A stretch of DNA of 64,000 bases from positions 3,145,001 through 3,209,000 of the forward strand of contig JAMKCF010000012.1 of assembly GCA_023634235.1 (NCBI GenBank), read 5' to 3'. Numbering within the stretch: position 1 is the stretch's first letter; every line of letters starts with the position of its first letter. Position numbers and translations under genes: made by a program. The notes under the pieces are model-generated. The model was not told where the DNA came from and did no database searches. It saw only the letters and a list, made by a program, of their open reading frames with translations. This document shows positions 31,465-46,400 of the stretch, in pieces. This DNA comes from Pisaster brevispinus (Eukaryota; Echinodermata; Asteroidea; Forcipulatida; Asteriidae).

Positions 31465-34400
31465 GTAGGACTTTTAGTTTGTTACTTGTTTTTTCATAAA
31501 TCAGGATGGGTTTCATATGAACACCATAATACTGTCTCAAAGACCCCTTCAAACGATATCTTATATCTCAATATGCAGAAAAATGTATCTCCACTTCTCA
31601 ACCCCCTCTCTCTCACTCTATTTATATATTAAATGTCAGTCTTTAAAGTAAATTAGTTAACCCCTCCCCCTTTCCAATGCATATTACTGCATCGGAAGCC
31701 TTCGCTTTAGGGATGTGCCACCGTAATTATTGACTTTTTTTTACTTATTTGATATATTGTACTTTTCGAGATTTAATAATACTTGATAGATTGATGGTTG
31801 GATCGTTATGATGGATGGATGGATAGATTTGATTTGTTTGATGTGTGGTTGATTGATAGATAATTGGTGGACTAACTTACATATTGATTGATCGATACAT
31901 GTATTGATTGATTGGCAATGTTTGGTATGGTTAAAATACCAAAACCTCATGTGATATCGCACTAGAAGACGGAAATTCAATAACCAATAATATTCTTCTT
32001 TTTGCCTTAATGACATGTCTTGTTGAGGATGACACATCGTGTTCACTTTTACTGAAATTGTTTTAAATTAAATCAACAAATAACAATTCGTCCTCCCAAC
32101 ATTCTTTCAATAGAAGTGGAACCAAGGAACCAAACAATTTGGGTGAAGTTGACCGTTTATTTTATGGGAACCATTTACTACGAAGTGAACATTCCAGCTT
32201 AGTGTTCTTACTGGTTCATCTTAGAACCATTTTCTCAGTTTCCAACTCATAATCATGTGCAACCCTGTTATTGCGTTTCTCATTTCCAAACTCCCATATC
32301 ACTTCTGGGACGTAGTCTTAATACGATACTCTAGGCTTAAGAATCATCGTATTTCCAGCATCGTTCCAAAGGGAAGAACGGTATCGATCCCCCTATCACT
32401 TAGGGAAGGCCGACACTCGACCCCCACTCCCACGGGCGGACGCTCTCGCACATGCGTGTCACAAATGCAAGTGTTTTGACGCGACCGCACTTTAAGTGAA
32501 TCGTGTTTAACGCATTCACTCCCAAGTTGCGATCACCGAGCAAAAACAGAGAAGAACTAGAGGGGACCAGTTGCTCTATGACTTGACGTGCGAATTGACT
32601 TTAAGCCCAACTAAACTGTACCCGCAGTACCTTATGTTTGCACATTTAAATCGAGCAAGGTATGCTGGGACGAAATGGCGCGGCGAGATTGATACTCCCA
32701 TGAGAACGAGGCTGTAGTATCCTGTCATCTAATGCTCAGGATCTTTGGACATTTACGCCTACATTGAGAACCTGTTGAAGTAAAAAGCTCCATCACATTA
32801 GCTTATTCTTGTGTTACATTTCTTGCAATACATCAAGACGGATTTGAATGAAAGCTCACTGCTAAACGTCTTTTATGGGAGTGGGCCATCAGCTAAAATG
32901 TCACTACCCAAGCGCGATTGATAACAACGACCTTTTAAAGAGAAGATTTTTGCTTTGATAGAAACTCTAGGCTAAATATTTCGAGAGATACTTCCGTAAT
33001 CCGTTTAAAATCCTTTAAGTTGCGAAAAAAATTATGTTCTTAAAAAACATAATAAAATTAATTGGCTATATATGGGTGAACGTATTGTGAGCAATTGCCA
33101 AATTAATTAATTTATTAATTTATTGATTTATTAACTTATTTATTTATTTATTTGTTTGTTTGTTTGTTTGTTTGTCTGTTTGCCTGTTTGTCATTTATTA
33201 AAACATTAAACAGGATACATAAATCAGCTCAGAGGCTGTTTTACACTATATTCGATGATGCTTCACAAGTTGAAAGCAGGGACGTAGACACATATTTTCA
33301 TTGGGAGGGAGGGGGAGCATACGTGGGCGAAGCAATTTTGTCCCCGATCTCATGGGGGGGGAGGTGAGAATTGTGGGTAAGGGTTTTGAGTGTAGGAAAG
33401 GGGGCGGGGGCTCTCGCCCCTGAAAATAATAAAATAAGAATGGTTGTACTCGTACGTCGGGACTGAAAATCCAACTCACGATACAAAGCTCCGGTCCTTG
33501 ATTCGAACCAGGGTCTACATAACACAGGTGAAAGGTAGATGAGAGAACAATTTGCCAAACCAACCCGACTGTGTTTTCTCCCCTCCATTTCCTGGGTTTT
33601 CTCCCACATTTGAAACTGGCACATTTCTTCATTAGCCTCGGCCTACTATCATCCTGTTATTGGCTCTTGCACAGTTGGAGGAATGATAGTAACAAGAATA
33701 AACATTGTTAGTTCAATATGAAGGTGTTTAACACAAATTAATGATAATGAATAAAGCAATGTCTACAAGAAATAAACGCTTTGGGAAAAGATAATGACAA
33801 AAAAGAAGCTGAAAAACGAGTAGACAGGGGAAACTTTTGAGACAAAAACCAAAACATTGCACTTGTATCGAATCTTAAAATAAAGCGGCCGTGCATTTGT
33901 TTGCTTAACTATTTGTATTTACTGTCACAGAGTAGACCGCCACGGCTGTGTTTTGTCGCTGACAACACTCAACATTGCAACCTTGATTTGTGATAACACT
34001 GGAAACTATGACCCAGATAAAACAAACTTTCGATATTTCTTGAGTATACGATAACAATTTGCTTATTTTGCTTAAAAAGTTTATATTAGTGTTTTAAAGA
34101 GATTTTCAGCAGAAGGTTTGCCAGAAGGAGCTTTTGGATGTGTGTAATTCGATGACCATATTTTCCCTTCCCTCCCTTCAAATTACCAGAACCTGTACAC
34201 AGCGTGGTCTGTGTGCAGCGCGTCGTGAGTAAACGTTTTGGCTGGTCGTGAAAACGCAATAGCCGGAGCACTCGCGTTTGGCACTGTGCCAGTGGATAAA
34301 TACGCGCGGGCGCGCAATACACTTTTTGGCACTTCGTGAAAACGCAATTCTAGTTGTTGTTTTATTAGCTGTTCCGACTTATTGTCGTAACAGGTTTTGT

Positions 34401-37400
34401 TTTCGTCGAGATTTTTATTGTTTTTATTATTATTATTATTATTTGTTTCTGCCTAAATCCCCATAGCCACTGTACATTTGTCTTTATTCCTTAAAAATGT
34501 AATTAATTAAATGAAAGAGTTAGATCCTAAATCAAATTGAAGCTTAGTGCATAAACTCAAAGTTGAATGTTATAATGATTAACATTCTTAGTTAATTATC
34601 CATTTTTAGCAAAGTGAATGTTCAATTAGCCAACCTTGTTGGGACCATATCTCAAAAAGTATACCGCCGATCGTCAAACTTTTTCAGTTTTACATGTCTT
34701 GGATACGCTAGATGTGTTTGCCGGCCTAAAATAACGGACGACGTCACCATGACATCATTTATTGAGCGTTTTCACAATTATATCGCGTGTACAAAACAGA
34801 TCGGCAAAGTGAAAACAAATCCGACTTCCAGAAACATGATTGTTCGATTAAGCTAAAATTACATGTCCTAGATTGCAGAAATCTTTCGTTAAAAAAAACC
34901 TTAAATTTGAAGAGCCAAAATTAAAAACAAAGTCATTCCATATTTACTATTTTAGCCCAACAAGAACATATTCAGTATTAAAAAGACACAACAAATGTTA
35001 CAACTATGGTTTTAGTACAATAGCATAGACCAGAATTTAAATATCAACTCAAAATTATAATGTGCTACTAAAGCCCTGTCGTGTCATGCACTAAGATGTT
35101 ATCAGCGGAAAGCAGGCGTAGTAACATTTTCCCATAGGATTACATGATCCAGTTCCTGAACCTGTCCATGAGTTTGTGACAGTAGACATGACCCTAATTC
35201 TACGCAGACATTACATTGATCGTTATTGAACATTATTTTTTAAGGATGTATGCTATATTTCGTTATAGATATTTAAGTTATTTTTTTAAAAGGTTTTTTG
35301 AGAAGATGGTTTTTGCGTATTACCACGATCGCAATATTTTGTGTGGGTCAACGAATGAACTTTTGCCGAAGGTAATATTATTTCTGAGCCAACGTACGCA
35401 TCTAAAACAGGAAAATACCAAATGTAGCTTAATACGCTAGAGATATGTTGTTTATTAAATTGTTAATACTGAAGCAGGTAGCAATGCTAAACATCATTTA
35501 CGAATGTTCTGTAGTGTAAACGATTAGTTTATTTACATCATTTGAACATATTATTACCACCATTAGTTAAAACTGACTCGTCCAGGCAGTCTTTAGTGGC
35601 CAGCCATTCAAACATCGGATACGGACATGTGTATATAGTGCGTGTACATGCACATGTAAACTCGCTGAAAGGTTTTGTACGTTGAGCTGCCAATTGTCTA
35701 AATTGCGAGAGTCGACTGAGATTAATTTCAACTAATTGGCGCATTGGTAGCAAGGGGTTTTCATGTAACAAGCAAACTAATTCACGCTGACTTTATTTCA
35801 AAAAGAAAAACATGTAATTCTGTTTCAAACTGCTTCCCAACCAAAACTACATGTATACATGTAAATGCAATATAGTGTTAATGGCCTCACGTTTTGACCC
35901 TACTACATATAGCTACACGAGAAGAGCCGACCGTGAGATAATAACTCACGTTTTCAGTTCAAAAGGATGACAGCGAACCATAAATCAGGGCACAATTAAC
36001 CTGATCAAAACAAAATTGATGTGTTGAAGGGATCAGCCAGCGTATTGAAACCGAATTTAGTGACAATACCAATGGCGAAACCATCAGCGCACTGGTTAAT
36101 TAATGTACATCATAAAGTTGAGACTTTGAGGTTGTTTTTTAGTGTGATACATTGTGTCACACAATAAAGCAAAGCAAGCAGTCATGCTACAAGGCACTTT
36201 TATATAAGTTACGAATATGGGAGTGCCCCCATACAATGCCTTTGAATGAAAACCCTGATAATTCAATAAGTTCATCGTTTGGTGTAGATTTAACACTCGG
36301 ACTAAAATGCGCCGAGAGAAAATCCATTGACTTTACGTCGGGCAAAACCGTCTTTACTGTCTTCCCGTTTGATGATGTAGTTTATTCAAAGTTCGGCACA
36401 GTGCATGAGCAGTAGTTCACTTTTGTGCACTTTAAGTTCTAAATTATGAGACCTGGTCGTTGATACTGCAAGGTTATTTCGCTTTACGTACTAGTTTGTG
36501 AGTCCTAATCCTTGATACGAGGGGTTGTTCGCTTTACGTGCTAACTTTTCCTTGATATGATATAGTTCACTTTGCGTACACAATGCATACTAATTTATGA
36601 GACCTGGTTTTGTTTATATACAGGGTTACTCCTCTCTGCGTACTAACTTGTGAGACCTGTTTCTTGACATAAGGGGTTAGTGGCTTTTCGTACTGACTTG
36701 TGAGACCTGTGCAATTTTAGACTGAGTATCAGAATGAAGTTTACATGTAGGTTAAGGTTTTGATAGGCACATTTCAAGTCAAAATAAGTGCATGCAAAAA
36801 AGGTGAACGTTCTTCTACCTCTTAGTAAGACATATTTTAAAGTTCTGGAGCGCTAATCAAATCAAAGCTACTCGGAACAGCTTTGTGTTTGTTCACAATC
36901 AACAACAACAAACTGTTAACGGTTTTCAGGAATACGGTGTCATATCGGGCTTATTTCCACCCTGGCATTCAAAATAAGCAACGCTGATTTTTGGGGTAAC
37001 CAAAGGCATTTTACTGTAAATACTTCTCGTGGAGATAAGTACTGATATGAATTTTGTAACACCAACAACTTTCATGCTTTATTCTGTACAAGGCCACTAG
37101 CACGCCCAGTCATTGAATGCCACACTCTTAAAACTCCCCCGTTAGAATTGACCCGGACTCCGGCTCCCGGCTCCCGGGGGGGGGGGGGCTTGACCCATTT
37201 CCGGGGCAGGCAAACCTGGAAAGTGGTTTTAAAAAAAAGATTTTAACCCGGACTATTCGTCATTTTGAACCATTTTTAGGTAGATTTGTTATATTTCTGG
37301 GCCATTTCGACACTTTATTCCGAGTCTGTACAGGGGAACGCTGTGTGCAATTTTATTCAAAACCATATTCGTAAAGAAACTAAAACTGATTTTCTATTAG

Positions 37401-40400
37401 AATAAACAGAAGTCAACAATATATTTACATTTTTTATAAAGACCTTTCTCCCAGCATCAACCACTGTGTACTTTAAAAGCCAACCCAATTCTCATTTAAG
37501 TGCGCGGTGTTTTTGATAGCAGTACTTGTTCATCACCGTTACAGACACTGATTGCTACTACTTGAGATTGCACATTCTTTGTTCAAAAGTACAAAGGTTC
37601 AAACAATTGGCAGGAAATGGGAATTTTGTCTCGATACAGGTCATGGTAATTGATTAGTTTACTATTTTTAAAGGTGAAGATTTATGATCGATTTTTAATC
37701 TCAAAAGTTGTACCTTTTATGACCTTGATATCACCCTGAAAATTCAAGGGTCAGAATTTACCCCGGATCCCACGGGGCCTGACCACTTTCTTGGTCGGGT
37801 TGACCCCGGACACTGGTTTTAAGGAAATGGGATTTAAAACTCAGATTCTGCAACAGTTAGACACATTTCTGGGTCAATTTGACGCAGATTCCAGTTCATA
37901 CGACCCAGAGACGGGTCAGGTACCACGGGCCCCGGATCCGAGGCAATTCTGACCCGTCAAGTTTCAGAGTCTAGGGGTAACAATTGCCCTGCTCCGGTCA
38001 ACCAGCTTGAATTAAAAAACACTCCCACAGAACGCCCGTTTTTTCCTTGATTGTACGACACTTCAAAAACGACACTATGCATTATTTTATGGTGTATGGA
38101 AAGCCTCGCTAGCTATATATGGTGATGGTAGCACATTATAAGTATATAACTGGCCATTGTATCTCAACAACATGGACCACAATGCCCGACAACCGCTGTA
38201 CAACATTATGTCCGACGTCGTCCGATTCGTTGGGTCCGACGAACCATTATGTCCGGTCCGACCAATTGTCCGACGAACCATTATGTCCGGTCCGACCAAT
38301 TGTCCGACAAACCATTACGTCAAACCTATTGTGTTAGACAAACCATAATGTCTGACCTATCGTGTCTGACAGATCGTTATGTCCGACTCATTGTGTCCGA
38401 ACCATTATGTTCGACATAATGGCGCGTGACACCAGCGTTGAGTTTATAATGATCAGTGCACAGTCCTTTACATTTTACACAATAACAAGGCATGTATTTT
38501 GCCAAGATAATACCTTTTGAAATAAATACCTTGTTTGAATGTTTTTTAAATAAACTCAACATTTGACATTATGTTAAATTGGTGCATGATTTTCGTTTAC
38601 ACGTTTACAACGACCCGTGAAAATCGACCTGTGAATAATGTTATGTTGTTACGACGAATCTCGGAGTCAAGGTAAAACAAGTACGTGCTCTACACAATGA
38701 GGAGTCATACTCAATGTTTGCAAAGTGGAATTTCGTTTTGTCGACTTTTTCCTCCAAGGTTGATTCGGTAAAGCAGTTTACATAGCCTATATCTTACAAA
38801 GAGTTTACTTGGGTTTTTTAATACGGTCAATTTGAATAGAAATATATTATAGAGTACATGTAAGAGACACGTAAAGGCTAAGTTTAGTTTGAAGGCCGTT
38901 TATATAAATGAAGTACTTTTACGATTACACGATGTGGAAAATCTCTTCTAGGTGGAAGTATTGGCTCTGAAATAAGCCAGTTAGACACCCTCATAGTTTC
39001 CACTACTGTACAAATATTGACTGCTTTGAGTGATGTGTTTTGATCCGCGACGCGTTCTCTTTTCCCCAGGGCAAATGTACATTCCAGGGGATCAATTTTT
39101 TGTGTAACACGCATTTATTCTGCCGAGATGTCTAGGTACCACTCAGCTGCTGTTGATATGGGTAAAGTACATTGGTTTCTACGGATGTAGTGCATTGGTT
39201 GATATATGTATAGTTTGTTGGTTGCTATTGGTATAGTACATTGGTTGCTCAGGTGTAGTGCACTCTGGTTGCTACAGGGGTAGCACTTTGCGTGTATTGG
39301 CGCACCGCGCTCGTGGGGCTTTCTAGTAAAGATAGGACATATCACGTGACGAGTTCTAAACCAATCAACAAGCAAAATCGTTGTAAGGGTGTATGTTCTT
39401 GTCGTCGGCAGGAGATCTGTATATTTATGATCCAGGCATCAGCTGATAGCTCCTTAAAAAATGGGGTGTGGAATTTTCCAGCGTGGGAATTTAGGTTGTC
39501 CGCTCCCAAGTTGGCTCAACAGTCTGGTTGGTATCTAGACTTGATACGTGTGGTTGCTAAGGTTCATGAAATGTCAACGTATACTGCTGACTTCTACGCC
39601 CTTTAGGCTAGTATATTTCTATAATGTTCACCTGGACGATAATTAATAATAATGTATAGCTCCCGGATGGGGCAAAAAACACATTGACATAGGCTTAACG
39701 TAAACATCAATTCAGCACTTTCGGCAGCACCTTGTCAATAGGAATAGCACATTTATCTAAGTTCTGGGTCGACTTTAAAAGAGCAAATCTGTAATGGGTG
39801 TTTGCTAATGGGGTTACGAGAGGGTTGCATTTGTTTACCAGCTGTGCACATGAACCTGTGGGACCCGTGTGAAGGTCTCCTGTAATCTGGAAAAACCTAG
39901 TAAGTCAAATTTTTGAAAAACTGATAAAAAGATGAAAAACTGCCAACAGGGAAGAGTTTCACACAACTAAACATTTTTTACTGAAGGAGAAAAAACCTAG
40001 TAAGTCCAAATATGGGTTAACTCAATTTTCACCAAAATTTGACTTACTAGGTTTTTCCAGATTACAGGAGAGGTGCCGAGTGACATGGGGTCGGTCTTCG
40101 AGGTCTTTTTGTACATATATAGTGCTACGATGGTTTAAGTGTGTTTTCCCTGCGTGTGAATGCCTTTCTTTTTGGCTTGCCAGAAGCCAGAATTACTGAC
40201 ACAGACCGAAAATGAACACCGAAATTCAGAAAAACAGAGAATAGTTGGTTGACGAGAGCCATTTTGGACAAAAACGCACAATTTGAGCGCCATCTGTGTC
40301 AAAGACTGGCAGACAAAATATGTGCACAGTGCTATTAAAGAATTTACGAGCCTCGAAGTGAAGATGTCATATGATCGGATAAGGGGCTATCTTGCATGAA

Positions 40401-43400
40401 ACTTTGAATATTTGTAAAGATGACTGTGTGCACATGTACATTTATTAGCTTGCAGCATTTAGGTTGATAAAGTGATTTCTTTCCTAATGCCTTTCACCTC
40501 TGTGACCCCGTCTCAAGTCCCAGACTGTCGGCTTTTGGATTGGGTTTTAGTCTCTACCTGGGGCTATTTCCAAACCTCAGTTTGTGCTCGGGTTCCGGCT
40601 TCAGGCTCCGTTTGAGCAATATGTGCACTGCTCCAAAATCCTCCTGAATTCGTAGGTCTTCCTTTTTTCCCGTTTTTTGTTAGTTGGTTAGTTGGGGTGA
40701 GTGTTTGTTTGTTTGTTGTTGATGGGGGTGTTGATTGTTTGTTTGTTTTGTTTTTGTTTTTGGTTTTTTTGGGGGGTGGGCGGTTTACACTATACTTGCA
40801 AAATCTTTTCATCATCTTATCTACACAGGTATCTAGAGGCCTACGGGTCACATTGCTACAGTTGCTTTATGAGGGTCCCTTGGTTTCATTACCAGAAAAA
40901 ATATAATGAAAATAATAGTAATAATATAAGTATGGCAATAAATGTAATATTTGGGGGGTAAATTCTACTATCTATTCAATGAACATAGTTTACGTACATA
41001 CAAACCAGTATATAGTTATTGCTTTAGTAGATCTCAGACGGATAAATACAGGCACTGGTCTTACTGGCCCAATGATTTCATTTGATACATTGATTTCATT
41101 GGAAAAATCTTGTAGATCAAGTAGTGTTGTATTATTCACTATGTAACATGCGTCCATGTACGGGTGAATGAACTGCGAATCTCCGTGTGAAATGATTGAG
41201 AGGTCAAAGTACATTTTGGCAACATCCGGTCAGGCAGGTATCTGGCGTTATTCACGAGCCTCGAAGTGTGACGTCCGATGTTCAGGCTATCATCAAGCCC
41301 AAGAACACTGATAACTCAAAGATTCTACGGTTAAGTTGGTTATTTACAATGGTTTTTTTTATATCCCATGTCAATATAGGCAATCGAAAAGGTTGACTCG
41401 GCCATCACGGGATATTGCAAATCAAATTCCCGCCTTATCAAGAGGGGCGCCTACCTCATCCTCCTGTGCTTGTACATAGCCTTCGTCATATGGGCCGTCG
41501 CGATTGACTTCGACCGCGCGTTGGCGCTGGTCATCGTCACCATCCTGGGCGTTTGTTACTTGATGTACCGGATAGTTAAGTACAGATACGGTGAAGTCAT
41601 AAGCTCCACCTTGGGCTCATTTGGACGCAAGATTGGCTCGTTTTTCTCGGAGAGAAAGTTATTGATACGATGGTTAGTCACTGACTGTTAATCATTGTCA
41701 TGTTGGAGACAGTTTATGAATTTACTATCATGTCACTCACTTTTTTTTTTCCACCATCGTTTTATTTCTTAGCTTAAGATGAGTGTTGGCTTGTCGTGGC
41801 CGAGCGGTCAAACGCACCGGACTCAAGTTCTGGTGTTTCTGTCAGCAGAAAATGGGATCGAGTCCCAGTCTTAAAATTAAGCATGGTACTTAACCGTTGT
41901 TGCTTCGTCCTTCGGTTGGGATGTAAAACCGTAGGTTGTGCGGGCTGTGTAATGCACGTATAAGAAACCAGAACACTTACCGTTAAGAAAAGGGATTTGC
42001 CCCGGTGCTTCTGGCAAGCCCAAAAAAAAAAAGGCATTCACACGCAGGGAAAACACACTTAAAAAGACCTCGAAGACCGACCCCATTTCATGCACACAAG
42101 CGACCCTGTCAGTGTGACCCCTGAGAAGGGTTGTTGGTGCAGTATCCATCAAGACAAAACAAGACAAGACAAGAGCAACTCACTCCTTAGCATCGATGGC
42201 CCATACTAATATGACACTAGGCAAAATTTCATGGCACCGCTGAACTTTGCAATTACGGCCCATAGAATACTTTACAAGAAACTGTCAGCGCGACCCATGA
42301 AATTGGGCACAGTTGAGGGCGAGTCCCTGTGTATGTAGTGCTTTAAATTGTTCAAACGATGACTTCATGTTGTAGTTGGCGGTTAACTGCAATTTGGAAA
42401 AAGAAAGTCTGTTGAAAATAGTCGAAAGCTCTTGAAAATGTTTTGGAACGTTGGCGATCTTTTCCATAATGCTCACTGCCGCCATCACTCTCGCCAATCT
42501 CCAAGATTTTAATACAGCCAGTGTTGTCAGAATGTTCCTCTGTCAGCCGTCACCTATCTAAACATTTCTCTTTATCCGTTCATGAAAGTCACCCGACACA
42601 AGGACAGAAGGCCACTGAAAAGGTAAGGGATGCAACAGTCAGTAGGAGACAGAAGTTGGAGCAAGAAGACGTCTTTCCACATTTCCTCTGAACCTTGACG
42701 TTTTAGGGTCCACCGACTGGACTTCGTTAAGGACATGGGGGAGTCCAGCAGACTGGCCCTAAATGAGGCTATGATAGATTTATAAAATTGATTGGAAAAC
42801 AAAACTTGGAAAGGGAGTTCCATAAAGAAGAAGTACCAGGGGAAAGGCAAGAAGAGTTAACTCACAGTGCTGGCTTTTGAAACAGACATGTACTGCAAAG
42901 AAAGACAAACACTGAATTGAAAGAAAAGTGTCAAACCGTTAAAGGAAAAAAAGAAAGCATAATATTGATGAATGTTTCTCTCTGCTGTTTCAGTGTGGTC
43001 TACATATTTTTTGCTGCAATTATCCTGGTAATGTGTGGGCTGACGGGTGTTTTCCATTCCGTAGCGAGCGAGCCAGAACGTCTCAGGTCACTGTTTGGTT
43101 TGTTATGCATGCTCATCATCAGCTTCGTCTGCTCCAAATACCCAAGTATGGTGAGAGCGCCCTCATGCATAAACATTTAATATATATATTTTTCTCAACA
43201 ATCACTAAATCATTGGTGTTTAAAAAAAAAACTAATTTCGAAACGTCCTTCGTTTAGGCACGCAAGGTCGATTTGCCTCTTTGGTGTTTTTATTATTTTT
43301 GTCTCAAAAATGAAATAAAATTTAAAAATAAATAGCCATAAAACTAACCGATGATTTTGGAACATTCCAATTCTTTTTCGTAGATCAGTATGTCGGAGAT

Positions 43401-46400
43401 GTCTGCTTGACAAAGTGTATTTTTCGTCTTTAATACCCAGATCAATTGGCGCACCGTATTCTGGGGTCTTTGGCTCCAGCTATTCCTCGGTCTACTGATT
43501 CTACGGACACAGCCGGGGTTTGATGCATTCAACTGGCTCGGGAATGAGGTTGAAACTTTTCTTAATTACACCAATGTTGGAGCTGAGTTCGTCTTTGGGC
43601 CAACCCCGTTGGCTGCCCACCAGCTTATTTTTGTTGTGAGTGGCTCCATTGGATAAAATCAATATTTTGTAAAAACGTTATGAAAGGAAAATCCATCACA
43701 GTTGTTACGAGTACTGCTGACTACGACCACGGCTACGGCTGCGGCTGTTGCCAAGGGCAGCCTAAGCTTCAACGCATGGTGAACGTGCTGAAGCAGCCGT
43801 AGCAAGATCTGTAGCCGCCAGGTCGGTCATGGCTTAACTTTGCTACACCAGGAACAAAACCAAAACAAATCTGCCCTTCGTCGATGCGCAGTTGATTAAA
43901 CCTTAGCGTTTATAAAGTGGCAAATGTGCCCCTTGACAACATACGCCCTCTACGTCCACCACTGATTCTGCATCACATCTCTGTATCTGGATTTTGGGTT
44001 ACACTACAGGGGATGATAATTCTCTAAACATTCAATTCACTTACTACACATGCGACAAGCCTTATCAGATCGCCAGTTACACTCATGGCAAATGTCCGGG
44101 TGATAATTGTCACTTTATGAATAAAGGCTTGACCAAATACCTGTAGTTACCTGTAACCCCCGACCACCTGTAACTCCCTGGCAAGTTAAGTGTAATCCCC
44201 TGACCAATTACCTCTAACACATTGACCAGTTACCTGCACCCTAACCAGTTACTTGCAACCCCCTTACCAGTTTCCATCAACCCCCTGTCCTGGAAACTGT
44301 AACCCCCCTGGCCAGTTACCTGTAACCAACTGACCAGTTACCTGTAACCAACTGACCAGTTACATGTAACCCATTGGCCAGTTACCTGCACCTCCTGACC
44401 AGTTACCTTTAATTCCCCAACCAGTTACCTGCAACCCCTGACTTGTCACCTTTTTACGTGTCCTTTACAGGTGTTACCCGTCATTATCTTCACCAGTGCA
44501 GTGTTTGCACTGCTGTACTATTGGAAGGTAATGCAGGTGCTTATTGAAGCCGTCGCCCAAATTATGCATTTCACCATGGGGACGTCAGGGGCCGAGTCCT
44601 TTGCCACGGCCTCAAATATATTCGTTGGAATGGTGAGATTAAAACCTTTATACCTTAAGACCTTCAAAATAATGTACATACATTTTTTTATTTTTAACAA
44701 CATTGCTTTATGTTTTCTGGGAGGCATGCAGATTCGTTACAGGTATACAATTTCTAACGACTCTGTCATGGTGTCTTCCCAAAATTGTGTGTATTTTCTG
44801 ACGACGGTTTTACACTGTTTTTTTTCTCTTTAGACTGTGGCCCCCCTTGCCATAAAACCGTACTTGAACGACATGACCAAATCGGAGATACACGCAGTCA
44901 TAGTCGGGGGCTTCGCCACTATCGCCGGCAGCGTTCTGGCGATATTCATCTCGTTCGGGATAAGCGCACCTCACCTCTTGGCGGCGTCCTTCATGTCGGC
45001 ACCTGCCGCCTTGGTGACGGCCAAGATGTTTTTACCGGAGACGAAGACGCCCCAGACGGCGAAGAGTGCCGCAATCAAGGCGTCCAAAGCGTGCGTTCGT
45101 TCAGAATACTTCTGACAAATTAAACAATCTATTGTAATGCAATAACAAATGACCCTGGACGACCACTGCCAGTCACCAACTTTTCAACTAATAATGCTTT
45201 ATTTTGTCTTGTTTCCGTTTTGTACGCAGTCCGGAGAGCAATGCACTGGAAGCCATGTATGTTGGTGCAATCGACGGATTGAAGATCTGTGGATATATCT
45301 TGGCGAACATCCTGGCCATTATCAGCGTACTGGCGTTCGTCAACGCAGTCCTGGAATGGCTGGGGAGTCTTGTTAATATTGAAGCACTCAGCTTTCAGGT
45401 ATAAATATTAGACAACTGTTTTATGTTTGTTATTTACATGTAAGTAAACTAAGGCATCGTCAAGAATACATTCGATGTGGGATTCGAACCGGGGTATACA
45501 GAGGTCATAGAACGGGGGAAGACTCTACAAAGCCAGCCTCGTATTAAGAATTGAAACTGTACACGCTGGGCTCTTTCGACACCAAGCCATTGCCCTTTTC
45601 ATTTAAACGCCGACATCTCACTGCCTTTTAACTCTAGCTATGGTATTCGATGTGGGATTCGAACCGGGGTTCACGGAGGTGACGGACCGGGGGAAAGACT
45701 CTTTAAAGCCAGTCGCGTGTTAAGAACTTTACATGTACACACTGGGCTCTGTCGAAACCACGTCATTATACACTGACATCTCCCTGCCTTTTAACTTCAA
45801 CTATGGAAAACTACGCGGTAACTTTCCTTCACATTCGAGGAGGGATTTGAACGGGTTTCACAGAGGTGACGAAACGGGGGAAGATTCCCCAAATACAGCC
45901 TCTTGTTAAGAACGTGAAATGTACACATAAGCTCTTTTGACACCATGTATTTAACCTGCCTTTTAACTCCTATTAGCACAGTCTGTGCGGAACCTTTCTT
46001 CTTTTACGACCACTTTTTGAAGCATGGCAGTATAAATAAGATAATCAAATACATGCAAATTTGAGATTTGCAAGCAGTGTTGTAAAAAGAAGAAAAATAA
46101 AGAGAGAAGAAGAAGAAGAAAAAACAAACACCCCGGCCCGACACCTCAAGCATCGTGTAAACACCGCGTCTCCTAAAATGAGCATCACACTGTATGATAT
46201 AAAACTGGGGTATTGACTCCCAAAATGGGGTAGCAAATACTAGTGTGATGATGACGTCAGGTGTATTGGGCCAATTACAGTGCTAGACACAGTCTTCGTG
46301 GTAAAACATTTCATAACATCTTGATACAACATTATTCTTATTTACAGACGATATGTCGGTATCTGCTGTATCCCCTCGCGTGGCTTCTGGGAGTGGAGTG

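Noticed and set aside
41795..41875. tRNA-Leu or tRNA-Ser gene
   Set aside because: The head resembles one, but it continues into a conserved SINE body and recurs in several copies.
44785..45123. 112-codon frame overlapping SLC28 exon 7
   Set aside because: Shadow frame; the other frame gives [14 protein letters not shown] and matches CNTs.
45480..45670. tRNA genes on the minus strand (TTCGAACC words)
   Set aside because: Part of a 180 bp tandem repeat; no cloverleaf.
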